DNA from: Microbacterium sp. Leaf159
GTDB lineage: Bacteria > Actinomycetota > Actinomycetes > Actinomycetales > Microbacteriaceae
NCBI RefSeq assembly: GCF_001423615.1
Contig: NZ_LMOU01000001.1
Span: forward strand, 1,543,590-1,607,589
Direction of reading: 5' to 3'
Length of the DNA: 64,000 bases
In this document: in pieces, positions 35,450-43,845 of the stretch
How the letters are laid out: each line of letters opens with the position of its first letter
How positions within the stretch are numbered: position 1 is the first letter of the stretch
The notes under the pieces: generated by a model
Database searches by the model: none
What the model was told of the DNA's origin: nothing
Seen by the model: only the letters and a program-made list of their open reading frames with translations
Made by a program: the position numbers and the translations under genes

Positions 35450-36240
35450 ACCGTCTCGGTCCGTCCGTCGTGACCCGGTGGGTCATCGGCATCGTCGTCG
35501 GCGCGTTCTTCGCGATCCCGCTCGTCTCGACCTTCCTGTACACGCTGCGCCAGACCGACGGTGCCCTCGGCTTCGAGCGCTGGGCGGCGCTGTTCGACCC
35601 GGCGAAGTCCGCCGCGATCAAGCCGATCTGGATGGGTCTCGGCAACTCGCTCATCCTCGCCGTGGTGACCGTCGCGATCGTGTTGCTGCTCCTCGCACCG
35701 ACGATGATCCTGGTGAACCTCCGCTTCGCGAAGCTCAAGCCACTGTTCGAGTTCGCCGTCCTGCTGCCGATCTCGATCCCCGCGATCGTGCTGGTCGTCG
35801 GTCTCGCCCCGATCTACCTGCAGATCGGCCGCGCGCTCGGCACCGGCACCTGGACGCTGGCCTTCGCCTACGGCATCACCGTGCTGCCCTTCGCCTATCG
35901 CTCGATCCAGGCGTCGATCGATGCGGCCGACCTCCGCACACTCGCCGAGGCTGCTCGCTCACTCGGCGCCAGTTGGCCGACCGTCGTGCTGAAAGTCCTC
36001 GCCCCGAACCTGCGTCAGGGCCTGCTCGCCGCTTCGCTGATCTCGATCGCGGTCGTGCTCGGCGAGTTCACGATCGCCTCGCTCCTGAACCGTCAGGTGT
36101 TCCAGACGGCCATGGTCGTCGTGCAGAAGCAGGATCCCTACGCCCCGGCGATCTTCACCCTCCTGGCGCTGCTGTTCGTCTTCCTGCTGCTCCTCCTCAT
36201 CGGCCGCGTCGCTCGCGGCACCGGAAAGGCCCGCTCATGA
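35446..36240 (+). CDS. ABC transporter permease, PotC-like
   Basis: A 264-residue second permease with six helices and the EAA loop TLAEAARSLGASWPTVVLKVLAP near residue 165. I chose the GTG at 35446 (GTGA overlap, with AGGTGG upstream) over the in-frame GTG at 35437. Pairs with the preceding permease. Confidence 0.9.
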   Translation: MNRLGPSVVTRWVIGIVVGAFFAIPLVSTFLYTLRQTDGALGFERWAALFDPAKSAAIKPIWMGLGNSLILAVVTVAIVLLLLAPTMILVNLRFAKLKPLFEFAVLLPISIPAIVLVVGLAPIYLQIGRALGTGTWTLAFAYGITVLPFAYRSIQASIDAADLRTLAEAARSLGASWPTVVLKVLAPNLRQGLLAASLISIAVVLGEFTIASLLNRQVFQTAMVVVQKQDPYAPAIFTLLALLFVFLLLLLIGRVARGTGKARS

Positions 36241-37316
36241 CACTTCCCCACACCGCCGACAACATGCTGCTCGCCGAGGCGGGCGAGGGCACCCGGGTGC
36301 AGTTGCAGGGCATCGTGAAGAGCTACTCGGGCACCACCGTGCTGCACGGGGTCGACCTCGACATCGCGCCCGGTGAGTTCGTGTCGCTGCTGGGGCCCTC
36401 GGGGTGCGGAAAGACCACGCTCCTGCGGGTGCTCGCCGGTCTCGAAGGGCTCGACAGCGGCGCGGTAATGCTCGACGGCGGAGACGTCTCTCGGGTGCCG
36501 ACGAACAAGCGCGACATCGGCATGGTCTTCCAGTCGTACTCGCTGTTCCCCCACCTCCGCGTCGCGGAGAACACCGCGTTCGGGTTGCGTCGGCGGGGCA
36601 TCGGAAAGAGCGAGGCCGCGAAGCGCGCGCTCGACGCCCTGGCGCTCGTGGGGCTCTCCGACTTCGCCGACCGCTTCCCGCACCAGCTCTCCGGCGGACA
36701 GCAGCAGCGCGTGGCGCTCGCGCGGGCACTGGTCACCGAGCCGAAGGTGCTGCTGCTCGACGAGCCTCTCTCGGCGCTCGACGCGAAGGTGCGTGTGCAG
36801 CTGCGCGATGAGATCCGTCGGATCCAACTGCGCCTGGGCATCACGACCGTCTTCGTCACGCACGACCAGGAAGAGGCCCTCGCAGTCTCCGACAGGATCG
36901 CCGTGATGAACTCGGGCCGGATCGAGCAGATCGGAACTCCGGAGCAGCTCTACACGACACCGTCCACGACGGGCGTGGCTGCCTTCGTCGGCCTGTCGAG
37001 CGTCGTCTCCGGCGTCGCCGAGGGCGACCATGTCGTGGTGTGGGGCCAGCGGCTGCCCCTGCAGTCGCCGGCCGATGGCCCCGTCGATGTCTACCTGCGC
37101 CCCGAGAACGTGCACTTCGCGTCCGAGGCGGATGCCGCGACCGACGCGCTCGTGCAGGAGAGCACGTTCCTCGGCAGCATGCGCCGCACGCTCGTCCGCA
37201 CGGAATCCGGTGAGCTGGTGCGTCTGCAGCACTCCCCCGGCATCCACCCCTCTTTCGGCGACCGGGTGCGCATCGCCGTGGCGCCCGAGCCCGTGGCCGT
37301 GCACCCTCGGGGCTGA
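36237..37316 (+). CDS. ABC transporter ATP-binding protein, PotA/FbpC-like
   Basis: A 359-residue ATPase: Walker A GPSGCGKTT near residue 54, Q-loop MVFQSYSLFPHLRV, signature [15 protein letters not shown] near residue 146, Walker B VLLLDEPLSALDAKVR and switch FVTHDQEEAL. The C-terminal 110 residues form a TOBE-type regulatory domain (VYLRPENVHFA). ATGA overlap with the preceding permease completes the importer. Confidence 0.92.
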   Translation: MTLPHTADNMLLAEAGEGTRVQLQGIVKSYSGTTVLHGVDLDIAPGEFVSLLGPSGCGKTTLLRVLAGLEGLDSGAVMLDGGDVSRVPTNKRDIGMVFQSYSLFPHLRVAENTAFGLRRRGIGKSEAAKRALDALALVGLSDFADRFPHQLSGGQQQRVALARALVTEPKVLLLDEPLSALDAKVRVQLRDEIRRIQLRLGITTVFVTHDQEEALAVSDRIAVMNSGRIEQIGTPEQLYTTPSTTGVAAFVGLSSVVSGVAEGDHVVVWGQRLPLQSPADGPVDVYLRPENVHFASEADAATDALVQESTFLGSMRRTLVRTESGELVRLQHSPGIHPSFGDRVRIAVAPEPVAVHPRG

Positions 37317-37403
37317 ATCGTGCTCTAGCCCTGGGCCAGTACTCCGGGATACCGTGATCGTCGAGGGCGTCACTCCCTCGATCCGTCAGAGAAAGGACGC
37401 CTC

Positions 37404-37580
37404 ATGGCAGGCAAGTTCGAGCTGTACACCGACAAGTCCGGCGAGTACCGGTTCCGCCTCAAGTCCGGCAACGGCGAGGTCATCGCGATCAGCGAGGGCT
37501 ACTCCTCGAAGGCCGCCGCGTTGAACGGCATCGACTCCGTCCGCCGCAACGCTGCGGATGCCGAGGTCGTCGAGGCCTGA
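37404..37580 (+). CDS. YegP/DUF1508 domain small protein
   Basis: A 58-residue single-domain protein with the YegP fold signature KFELYTDKSGEYRFRLKSGN near the N-terminus and EGYSSKAAALNGIDSVRRNA near the middle. These proteins form small beta-alpha domains of unknown function. GAAAGGA lies upstream of the ATG, and a strong terminator follows the stop. Confidence 0.88.
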   Translation: MAGKFELYTDKSGEYRFRLKSGNGEVIAISEGYSSKAAALNGIDSVRRNAADAEVVEA

Positions 37581-37602
37581 CGCCCCATACGACACCTTCA
37601 TA

Positions 37603-37643
37603 CGAAGACCCCCTCCTGCTGATTCCGCAGGAGGGGGTCTTCG
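37603..37643. terminator. Strong bidirectional terminator
   Basis: A perfect 17-bp stem (37603-37619 against 37627-37643) with loop TGATTCC separates the YegP gene from the convergent amino-acid ATPase gene. The outer AAGA/TCTT pairs provide A- and T-tracts for both directions. Confidence 0.88.
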
Positions 37644-37670
37644 TGTGAAGCGGGTCGTGAGACCGAGAAC

Positions 37671-38426
37671 TCAGAGCACGCGGGCCAGGAAGTCCTGCGT
37701 TCGCGGATGCTGCGGGTTGGCGAGCACCTCGCGCGGGTCGCCCTCTTCGACGATGTGCCCGCCGTCCATGAAGATCAGACGCGAGCCGACCTCGCGGGCG
37801 AAGCCCATCTCGTGCGTGACGACGAGCATCGTCATGCCCTCGTCGGCGAGCGAGCGCATCACCTGCAGCACCTCGCCGACCAGTTCGGGGTCGAGCGCAG
37901 AGGTCGGCTCGTCGAACAGCATCATGTCGGGGTTCATGCAGAGCGCCCGAGCGATCGCGACGCGCTGCTGCTGACCACCCGAGAGGTGACCGGGGAATGC
38001 ATCCGCCTTCTCGGCGAGCCCGACCCGGCCGAGCATCTCCTTCGCGACCCGCTCGGCCTCAGCCTTGGAGCGCTTCTTCACGCGCTGCTGCGCGATCATG
38101 AGGTTGCCCATCACATCGAGGTGCGGGAACAGGTTGAAGCTCTGGAAGACCATGCCGATACGGGTGCGCACGCGGTCGATGTCGACATCGGGATCGGTGA
38201 TGTCGATGCCCTCGATGAGCACCTTGCCGCCGGTGGGCTCCTCGAGCAGGTTCACCGAGCGCAGCAGCGTCGACTTTCCCGAACCCGACGGGCCGATGAT
38301 GCAGACGACCTCTCCGGCGGAGACGGTGAGGTCGATGCCCTTGAGCACCTCGTTGTCGCCGAAGCTCTTCACGAGCCCCTGCAGGTCGATCGCGGGCGCG
38401 TGGACGTCAATCAGATCGGTGATCAT
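37671..38426 (-). CDS. Polar amino acid ABC transporter ATP-binding protein
   Basis: A 251-residue GlnQ/HisP-type ATPase: Walker [16 protein letters not shown] near residue 42, Q-loop [14 protein letters not shown], signature [15 protein letters not shown] near residue 147, Walker [17 protein letters not shown] and VTHEMGFA as switch, the last two typical of the polar amino acid group. The start overlaps the permease stop by ATGA. Confidence 0.93.
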   Translation of the reverse strand: MITDLIDVHAPAIDLQGLVKSFGDNEVLKGIDLTVSAGEVVCIIGPSGSGKSTLLRSVNLLEEPTGGKVLIEGIDITDPDVDIDRVRTRIGMVFQSFNLFPHLDVMGNLMIAQQRVKKRSKAEAERVAKEMLGRVGLAEKADAFPGHLSGGQQQRVAIARALCMNPDMMLFDEPTSALDPELVGEVLQVMRSLADEGMTMLVVTHEMGFAREVGSRLIFMDGGHIVEEGDPREVLANPQHPRTQDFLARVL

Positions 38427-39220
38427 CGCTGCCTCGACATCCTTCGTTCCAGGTACGCGCTGAAGCGCGTGAGGGGGATCGTCACGATCAGGTAGAGGGC
38501 CGCCGCCATGATGAGCGGCGTTCCGTTCGCGTTCTGCGTGCTCGCGTCACGGGCGAAGTTCGTCAGCTCCTTCGACCAGATGAAAGACCCTGCGACGAAG
38601 AGCAGCGAGGTGTCCTTCAGCAGCAGGACGAACTCGTTCGTCAGCGGCGGGATGATGATGCGGAACCCCTGCGGGACCACGATCCAGAACGTCGTCTTCA
38701 TGGGCGACATGCCGAGCGAACGTGCCGCCTCGGTCTGCCCCTTGGGAACGGCCTGGATGCCGGCGCGGATCGTCTCGGCCATATAGGCCGATGCGACCAG
38801 GATCAGACCGATCAGTCCGAGCACCACAGGTCCGCCGAGCTTCGTTCCCGGCACGCCGAGTCCGATCGGCAGGATGAAGGCGATGGCGAAGATCGTGAGG
38901 ATCGCGGGGAGCCCGCGGAACAACTCGATCCACGCCGTCGCGATCCATCGGAAGGGTCCGATGCTCGACAGCTTCAGCAGCGCCAGTATGACGCCGAGCA
39001 GCAGGCCGCCCGCGAACGCGACGGCCGTGAACCACAGCGTGTTCACGAGCGCAGTCGTGATGATGCCCGGGAGCATCTTCGCCGCGATCTCCGGGTTGAA
39101 ATACAGCTGCGCGATCCGCGGCCAGTCGGTGCTGACGATCAGCCATACGGCGACCGCGATCAGCACCACATAGACGGTGTACCGATACAGCTTGCTCTTC
39201 GTGGTGCGCCTCAACGCCAT
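38423..39220 (-). CDS. Polar amino acid ABC transporter permease
   Basis: A 265-residue permease of the His/Glu/Gln/Arg group, with about six helices; [18 protein letters not shown] and [26 protein letters not shown] are its hallmarks, the latter being the EAA loop near residue 175. ATG 39220 has GGAGA 8 bases upstream. Only one permease gene is present, so it probably works as a homodimer. Confidence 0.92.
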   Translation of the reverse strand: MALRRTTKSKLYRYTVYVVLIAVAVWLIVSTDWPRIAQLYFNPEIAAKMLPGIITTALVNTLWFTAVAFAGGLLLGVILALLKLSSIGPFRWIATAWIELFRGLPAILTIFAIAFILPIGLGVPGTKLGGPVVLGLIGLILVASAYMAETIRAGIQAVPKGQTEAARSLGMSPMKTTFWIVVPQGFRIIIPPLTNEFVLLLKDTSLLFVAGSFIWSKELTNFARDASTQNANGTPLIMAAALYLIVTIPLTRFSAYLERRMSRQR

Positions 39221-39254
39221 TGTCAAGGTCTCCCTGTCCTACGTCGCTCGCCGA

Positions 39255-40067
39255 TTACTTCGCGGTGAAGTAGGTGTCGTAGATCGTCTGGTAGTCGCCG
39301 CTGTCGCGGAGATCCTGCAGAGCGCCGTCGATCGCCTCGCGCAGAGCATCCTTCTCGCCCTTCGCGAAGGCGAAGCCGTAGGACTCGCCGGTCTCGTACT
39401 CCTCGACGATCTTGTAGGCGCTGTCGGCCTTCTCGTGCTCGAGGTTCACCGGCTGGTCCTGCAGGATCGCGTCGATCTGACCGGCCTGCATGGCGGGCCA
39501 CAGCTCACCGTCGGAGGGGTACTGCACGAGCTGCGCACCCTCGGCGTTCTCGGTCGCGTACGACTCGCCGGTCGTGCCCTGCTGGACACCGACGTTCTTG
39601 CCTGACAGGTCGTCGATCGACTCGATGCCCGAATCCGTGCGGACGAGCAGCGACTGCAGCGACTCGTAGTACGGCTCGGAGAAGTCGATGTTCGCCTTGC
39701 GCTCGTCGGTGATCGTCATCGCGGAGGCGCCGATGTCGCACTGGCCTGCGGCGAGGGTGGTGCCCGACTGCAGAGCGTCGAAGCCGACATCCTGCACCGC
39801 GAGCTTGAGGTCGAGCTCCTTGGCGATCGCGTCGAGCAGATCGATGTCGAAGCCGGTGTAGCCGGTGCCGTTGTCGCCGCCCTCGAACTCGAACGGAGCG
39901 TAGGGGATGTCGGAGCAGACCGTCAGCGTGCCGGCCTCGATGAGGTCGTACTCGTCGCCCGCCGCCGGCTCACCGGATCCGGCACCTGCCCCGGTCGCAC
40001 AGCCTGCGAGGGCGAGGGTGGCGGTCGCGGCGAGCGCGATCCCGGCGATGATGTTGCGACGCTGCAT
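39255..40067 (-). CDS. Polar amino acid-binding lipoprotein (Glu/Gln type)
   Basis: A 270-residue family 3 binding protein. Lipobox LAGC lies near residue 22; GTLTVCSDIPYAPFEFEGG, GFDIDLLDAIAKELDLK, GQCDIGASAMTITDERKANIDFS and GKNVGVQQGTTGESYA follow in the expected order. ATG 40067 has CAGGAG upstream. First gene of the importer operon; the exact amino acid is not resolvable. Confidence 0.92.
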   Translation of the reverse strand: MQRRNIIAGIALAATATLALAGCATGAGAGSGEPAAGDEYDLIEAGTLTVCSDIPYAPFEFEGGDNGTGYTGFDIDLLDAIAKELDLKLAVQDVGFDALQSGTTLAAGQCDIGASAMTITDERKANIDFSEPYYESLQSLLVRTDSGIESIDDLSGKNVGVQQGTTGESYATENAEGAQLVQYPSDGELWPAMQAGQIDAILQDQPVNLEHEKADSAYKIVEEYETGESYGFAFAKGEKDALREAIDGALQDLRDSGDYQTIYDTYFTAK

Positions 40068-40168
40068 GTCAGCTCCTGAAGGACGAGGGTGTGTTTCCCA
40101 CGGACGGGTAGGAGAACATCTAAACATGCGCCACCGGGCCGAACATGCCGCCAGCCGCCCTCAGCGGA

Positions 40169-40191
40169 TCACATTTGTGTTGCAAGTGTGA
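40169..40191. promoter_or_regulatory. Candidate operator upstream of the amino acid importer
   Basis: Arms TCACATTTG (40169-40177) and CAAGTGTGA (40183-40191) form an inverted repeat with one mismatch and a 5-base spacer, about 100 bases before the binding-protein ATG. No regulator gene is adjacent and I do not recognise the motif. Confidence 0.4.
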
Positions 40192-40216
40192 CCGAATATG
40201 ACAGCCGTGTTACAGG

Positions 40217-40516
40217 TCAGACCTCGAAGTCGACAGCGGCACGCGAAGCGACCACCGACCGCACGTAAGCGACGACTTCTTCATGCGCCGGATGCACCTG
40301 GTACTCCTCGAGTGCGGCGATCGAGTCGAAGTCCGCGACGAGGGTGACATCCCAGTTGGTGTCGGGATAGGCGGCGTTCGCGCCCGCCGAGATCGAGCGC
40401 AGCTGCGGCACGACGCCGTCGAGGGCGTTCAGCCGCCGGGCGACCTCTGCGGCCTGCGCGGCGCGCTCGCCGGCGTCCTCTGCAGCCAGCTTCCAGGTGA
40501 CGACGTGACGGATCAT
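40217..40516 (-). CDS. Dabb (stress-responsive A/B barrel) domain protein
   Basis: A 99-residue ferredoxin-like dimeric barrel protein with the Dabb pattern MIRHVVTWKL at the start, NWDVTLVADFDSIAALEEYQ in the middle and the HPAHEEVVAYVR helix. Some relatives are cyclases or stress proteins; the function here is unknown. It overlaps the glutaredoxin gene by four bases and ends a three-gene run with rhodanese. Confidence 0.87.
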   Translation of the reverse strand: MIRHVVTWKLAAEDAGERAAQAAEVARRLNALDGVVPQLRSISAGANAAYPDTNWDVTLVADFDSIAALEEYQVHPAHEEVVAYVRSVVASRAAVDFEV

Positions 40517-40803
40517 CGCGAATCCTTTCCCAGCGCATCCTCTTGGACGGCCTCTTCGAGAGCCTCACGCAGCCGGTCGGCGGACAGCCGCCAGTGCGCG
40601 TGCAGGTCGCCGTCGATCAGGACGACGGGGATCTTCTCCCACCACAGCTCATAGAGTGCGGGGTCGTCCTGGATGGACGCCTCGACTATCTCGATGCGCT
40701 CAGCCGCGGCATCCGGAAGTTCCGCGACCACCGCATCGATGATCTCGGAGGCGACGTCGCACAGGTGGCAGTCGGGCTTGCCGATGAGGGTCAGCGTGGT
40801 CAC
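40513..40803 (-). CDS. Glutaredoxin-family protein
   Basis: A 96-residue glutaredoxin-like protein with redox pair Cys12/Cys15 in GKPDCHLCD, cis-proline in KIPVVLIDG and a C-terminal helix. Start GTG at 40803 is in a GTGA overlap with the rhodanese gene; an upstream in-frame start would lie within that gene. Likely a thiol-disulfide reductant working with mycothiol or thioredoxin. Confidence 0.87.
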   Translation of the reverse strand: MTTLTLIGKPDCHLCDVASEIIDAVVAELPDAAAERIEIVEASIQDDPALYELWWEKIPVVLIDGDLHAHWRLSADRLREALEEAVQEDALGKDSR

Positions 40804-41102
40804 GCCGAAGGCACCTCGACAGAGCGCCCCTGTGCGATCCACTCGCCAGTGCCGCCTTCGACGTTGGTCGCGTCGTAGCCGCGCGACTCGAGCGCCTCGA
40901 CGACGCGGGCCGAACGGCCGCCCGCCTGGCAGATCACGTCGAACGACTCCGACGGAAGCTCCTCGAGCCGGTTGCCGATCTCGGACATCGGGATGTTGAC
41001 GGCTCCCGGGACGTGACCCGCCGCGAACTCGTCGACCTCGCGGACGTCGATGAGCGGGGTGTTCGAGCGCTCGGCGAGCTCGGTGACGGTGATCGACTTC
41101 AT
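40800..41102 (-). CDS. Rhodanese-domain protein
   Basis: A 100-residue single-domain rhodanese. LIDVREVDEFAAGHVPGAVNIP is the canonical CH2-type start and the active-site Cys58 sits in the loop CQAGGRS. It would carry a persulfide sulfur for sulfur transfer or detoxification. ATG 41102 has GGAG upstream. Operon with glutaredoxin and Dabb suggests a thiol/sulfur stress role. Confidence 0.9.
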   Translation of the reverse strand: MKSITVTELAERSNTPLIDVREVDEFAAGHVPGAVNIPMSEIGNRLEELPSESFDVICQAGGRSARVVEALESRGYDATNVEGGTGEWIAQGRSVEVPSA

Positions 41103-41146
41103 GGCGTGCTCCTGCGACGAGTGGGAAACCGGGGGTAGAGACACAA

Positions 41147-41170
41147 AGCGCCCGTCCGGAGACAGGCGCT
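41147..41170 (-). terminator. Terminator of the bS22 gene
   Basis: On the minus strand AGCGCC-T-GTC-TCCG-GAC-G-GGCGCT (41170-41147) folds into a hairpin followed by TTGTGTC. It lies 13 bases after the bS22 stop and just before the rhodanese gene. Confidence 0.65.
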
Positions 41171-41183
41171 CGTGTCTGGTCGC

Positions 41184-41282
41184 TTACTTCTTGTTGCGAC
41201 GCTGGTGGCGAGTCTTACGAAGCAGCTTGCGGTGCTTCTTCTTCGCCATGCGCTTGCGGCGCTTCTTGATGACAGAACCCAC
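41184..41282 (-). CDS. Small ribosomal subunit protein bS22 (32 aa)
   Basis: A 32-residue, extremely basic protein: MGSVIKKRRKRMAKKKHRKL and then LRKTRHQRRNKK. This closely resembles the mycobacterial 30S protein bS22 (M. tuberculosis Rv0500B), which also belongs to the AURKAIP1/COX24-like group. The start is GTG at 41282 with GAGG 6 bases upstream. It is too short for many gene finders. The excisionase-like HTH gene upstream on the same strand matches the mycobacterial order Rv0500A-Rv0500B. Confidence 0.9.
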   Translation of the reverse strand: MGSVIKKRRKRMAKKKHRKLLRKTRHQRRNKK

Positions 41283-41306
41283 GGAAACCTCACTAAGTCA
41301 GTGGCT

Positions 41307-41366
41307 GGGTGTCGTCGGTGACGGACACCCGGGTACGGGCACGGAAAAATGCCTCGGATCAGTCTA
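41307..41366 (-). promoter_or_regulatory. bS22 promoter and leader hairpin
   Basis: TAGACT at 41366-41361 (minus strand) is a -10 candidate, giving a leader of about 70 bases. The leader contains a perfect 7-bp stem GGGTGTC/GACACCC (41307-41313 and 41324-41330), 24 bases before the start codon, which might be a site of translational autoregulation. Confidence 0.4.
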
Positions 41367-41417
41367 GCAAATCGTGGAGCTCCTGCTGCACGCCTCTGCG
41401 AGACCGACGTCGAGGGG

Positions 41418-41609
41418 TCAGCCCACGTCGGCGATGGGCCGCTGCAGCGCGTCGGCGACCGCAGACTCCGGAACCCGGAAACTGCGACCGAAGCGGATGG
41501 CAGGCAGCTCCCCAGCGTGCACCATCCGATAGACGGTCATCTTCGACACGCGCATGAGCTCGGCGACCTCGGCCACCGTAAGGAACCGGACATCAGGAAC
41601 CTCGGGCAT
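41418..41609 (-). CDS. Excisionase-type helix-turn-helix protein (BldC/Rv0500A-like)
   Basis: A 63-residue MerR-like winged-helix protein: FLTVAEVAELMRVSKMTVYR is the helix-turn-helix and FGRSFRVPESAVADAL the wing and last helix. Similar proteins include the developmental regulator BldC and mycobacterial Rv0500A, which also sits between proC and bS22. No phage genes are nearby, so excisionase is only a domain name here. ATG 41609 is preceded by AAAGGGG. Confidence 0.87.
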   Translation of the reverse strand: MPEVPDVRFLTVAEVAELMRVSKMTVYRMVHAGELPAIRFGRSFRVPESAVADALQRPIADVG

Positions 41610-41685
41610 CCCACGTACCCCTTTCTCGATTGTGCACACTCTATGGGGAACCTGGGACGCGTGTAAACCCATGTGGCCTGTGTGA

Positions 41686-41723
41686 TCAGTGAGGATCTGC
41701 CTGGTCAGTGAGGATCAGCCTCG
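41686..41723. repeat. 19-bp tandem direct repeat
   Basis: TCAGTGAGGATCTGCCTGG (41686-41704) is immediately followed by TCAGTGAGGATCAGCCTCG (41705-41723), two mismatches. It lies upstream of the HTH gene in the 284-base gap before ArsR, which otherwise shows only hairpins. It may be a regulator-binding pair. Confidence 0.5.
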
Positions 41724-41815
41724 ATCTCAGCAGAGACATAGGATGTATGCCGGATCCGCTCAGAATCCTCTGAGAAGCTGATCGCACGACTCACGATGGC
41801 ACCATCCCGAGTCCA

Positions 41816-41873
41816 CGCGGGCTGGGGCCCGCGGCTTCGCCCCTGACGACACGCCCCCCGATCGTCAGGGGCG
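41816..41873. terminator. Two adjacent hairpins downstream of the ArsR gene
   Basis: CGCGGGC-TGGG-GCCCGCG (41816-41833) is followed by a 12-bp stem (41838-41849 against 41862-41873) with a 12-base C-rich loop. The second lies 20 bases beyond the ArsR stop codon on the minus strand and probably ends that gene. Confidence 0.55.
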
Positions 41874-41893
41874 ACGTGTGTCTGCGGTCGGAG

Positions 41894-42310
41894 TCAGGCC
41901 CCGAACCGCTTGAGCGCCGTCTCCACGACGTGCTTCGCGGAAGCGGCCGCACGACCGACGACCTCGGCGGCGTGCGCAGCGCTGCCGGTCAGCGGCTGAC
42001 CCGGGTAGTCGATGTCGGGTGCGTCGTCACCGTAGGCGTCCATCAGGAAGGGCACGAGCCAGTCGTCGACGACCCCGAGCGGCTGGACGGCGAGGCTATA
42101 GAACCGACGCTGACCGTCTTCTCGCACACTGACGAGTTCTGCCTCGCGGAGCACCTTCAGATGCTTCGAGACGGTGGGCTGGCTGATGCCCAGATCGGCG
42201 ACGATCTGGCTGACGCTCGTGCCGGCATCCCCTTCGGTGGTGCGACGCAGGAGGAGCTGGAGGATGTCTCGCCTCGTACCGTCTGCGATCACGTCGAAGA
42301 TGTCCGTCAT
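41894..42310 (-). CDS. ArsR-type winged-helix regulator
   Basis: A 138-residue regulator whose N-terminal 85 residues form the ArsR winged helix: ADGTRRDILQLLL, TSVSQIVADLGISQPTVSKHLKVL and the wing REDGQRRFYSL. No metal-binding CxC motif is present, so it may not be a metal sensor. ATG 42310 is divergent from trkH with a 104-base gap, so it could control the potassium uptake genes. Confidence 0.88.
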   Translation of the reverse strand: MTDIFDVIADGTRRDILQLLLRRTTEGDAGTSVSQIVADLGISQPTVSKHLKVLREAELVSVREDGQRRFYSLAVQPLGVVDDWLVPFLMDAYGDDAPDIDYPGQPLTGSAAHAAEVVGRAAASAKHVVETALKRFGA

Positions 42311-42414
42311 GTGATCAGGGTAGTCGTCCCCGGCACGGAGTACCATGACGAAGGCTCGGCGATCGGCGTCGTGCTGCCGCAGAGCGCGGAGCAGGAAGAA
42401 CAAAGGGGGACGCG

Positions 42415-43845
42415 ATGTCGGGCATCGTTTCGGCGTCGTCCCCTCGACAGCGGCTCCAGAACGCCGCCTCCTGGGGCAAGCACCTGATCACGTCGTCGCC
42501 CTCGCGCTTCGCGATCGTCATCTTCGCCCTCCTCATCCTCGTCTTCACCGTGCTGCTCTCGCTGCCGATCGCGTCGGCGTCACGAACCGTCACACCGCTG
42601 GCAGACGCACTGTTCACCGCGGTCTCCACCATCTGCGTCACAGGCCTCGCGACCGTCGACATGGCCACGCACTGGTCGCCGTTCGGTCATGTGCTGATCT
42701 TCGTCGGCGTGAACATCGGCGCCCTCGGCGTGCTGACCCTCGCGTCGCTTATGGGCATGCTGATCTCCAAGCGGCTCGGCCTGCGCGCCAAGCTCATGGC
42801 CGCCGGCGACACGAACCCGATGCGCGCACACGGCGGCGTGGTCAACGAGAGCCAGACCGTGCGACTGGGCGAGGTCGGCCAGCTCCTCACCACCGTCGCC
42901 GTCTCGGCCCTGATCATCGAGGGCGCGCTCGCGATCCTCCTCTACCCCGCGCTCGTGATGGCCGGTGTCGAACCGATCGCCGCGCTGTGGGAGGCGCCGT
43001 ACTTCGCCGCCATGGCCTTCACCAACACCGGCTTCGCGCCGAACGCCGGTGGTGTCGCGGTGTTCGCGGACGACTACCTGGTGCTGTCGCTGCTGATGGT
43101 CGGAGTGTTCCTCGGAAGCATCGGCTTCCCGGTGATCTACACCCTCGCCAAGCACGTCTGGCACGTGAAGAAGTGGTCGCTGCACACCAAGCTCACCCTC
43201 GTCACCACCGTGCTGCTGTTCGTGCTCGGCGCGGTCGTGTTCCTGGTCCTCGAATATGCCAACCCGAAGACCTTCGGATCGATGGATGCGGCGGACACCA
43301 CGTTCCAGGCTTTCTTCCTCTCGGCGATGACCCGCTCCGGCGGCTTCAACGTGATCGAGATGGACGACCTGAACGGGTCGTCGCTCCTGGCCGCCAGCAT
43401 GCTGATGTTCGTCGGCGGCGGCTCGGCATCCACCGCCGGCGGTATCAAGGTCACCACGCTCGCGGTGCTCGCGATCGCCGTGTGGTCGGAGGCGAAGGGG
43501 CGCCAGTCGGTCGAGGCATTCGGTCGCCGCATCCCCAGCGACGTCCAGCGCGTCGCGCTCAGCGTCGTCGCGTGGGGCGCCACGATCGTGGCGCTCTCGA
43601 CGATCATCATCTCCCAGATCACCAAAGCCGACATCAGCCACGTCCTCTTCGACGTGATCTCGGCCTTCGGTACCGTGGGCCTGTCTACCGGGCTCACCGC
43701 GGAGCTCCCGGACTCCGCCTCATACGTACTGGCGACCACCATCTTCATGGGGCGCGTTGGTACAGTGACTCTCGCCGCGGCGGTCGCCGCGACATCGCGA
43801 ACGCAGTACTACTCACTGCCCGTGGAAAGGCCGATCGTTGGTTGA
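42415..43845 (+). CDS. TrkH/KtrB-family potassium uptake channel subunit
   Basis: A 476-residue membrane protein with four M1-P-M2 repeats. Selectivity-filter-like loops with a central glycine are visible: STICVTGLAT near residue 62, AMAFTNTGFAPN near 202, MTRSGGFNV near 308 and ISAFGTVGLSTG near 418. It imports K+ together with the TrkA-type protein encoded next. AAAGGGGG precedes the ATG. Confidence 0.92.
   Translation: MSGIVSASSPRQRLQNAASWGKHLITSSPSRFAIVIFALLILVFTVLLSLPIASASRTVTPLADALFTAVSTICVTGLATVDMATHWSPFGHVLIFVGVNIGALGVLTLASLMGMLISKRLGLRAKLMAAGDTNPMRAHGGVVNESQTVRLGEVGQLLTTVAVSALIIEGALAILLYPALVMAGVEPIAALWEAPYFAAMAFTNTGFAPNAGGVAVFADDYLVLSLLMVGVFLGSIGFPVIYTLAKHVWHVKKWSLHTKLTLVTTVLLFVLGAVVFLVLEYANPKTFGSMDAADTTFQAFFLSAMTRSGGFNVIEMDDLNGSSLLAASMLMFVGGGSASTAGGIKVTTLAVLAIAVWSEAKGRQSVEAFGRRIPSDVQRVALSVVAWGATIVALSTIIISQITKADISHVLFDVISAFGTVGLSTGLTAELPDSASYVLATTIFMGRVGTVTLAAAVAATSRTQYYSLPVERPIVG

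Noticed and set aside
41418..41609. Excisionase gene as a sign of a prophage or integrated element
   Set aside because: No integrase, att-like repeats or phage genes nearby, and the same small HTH gene sits beside bS22 in mycobacteria.
41686..41723. Start of a CRISPR array
   Set aside because: Only two abutting units without spacers and with mismatches; no cas genes in the window.
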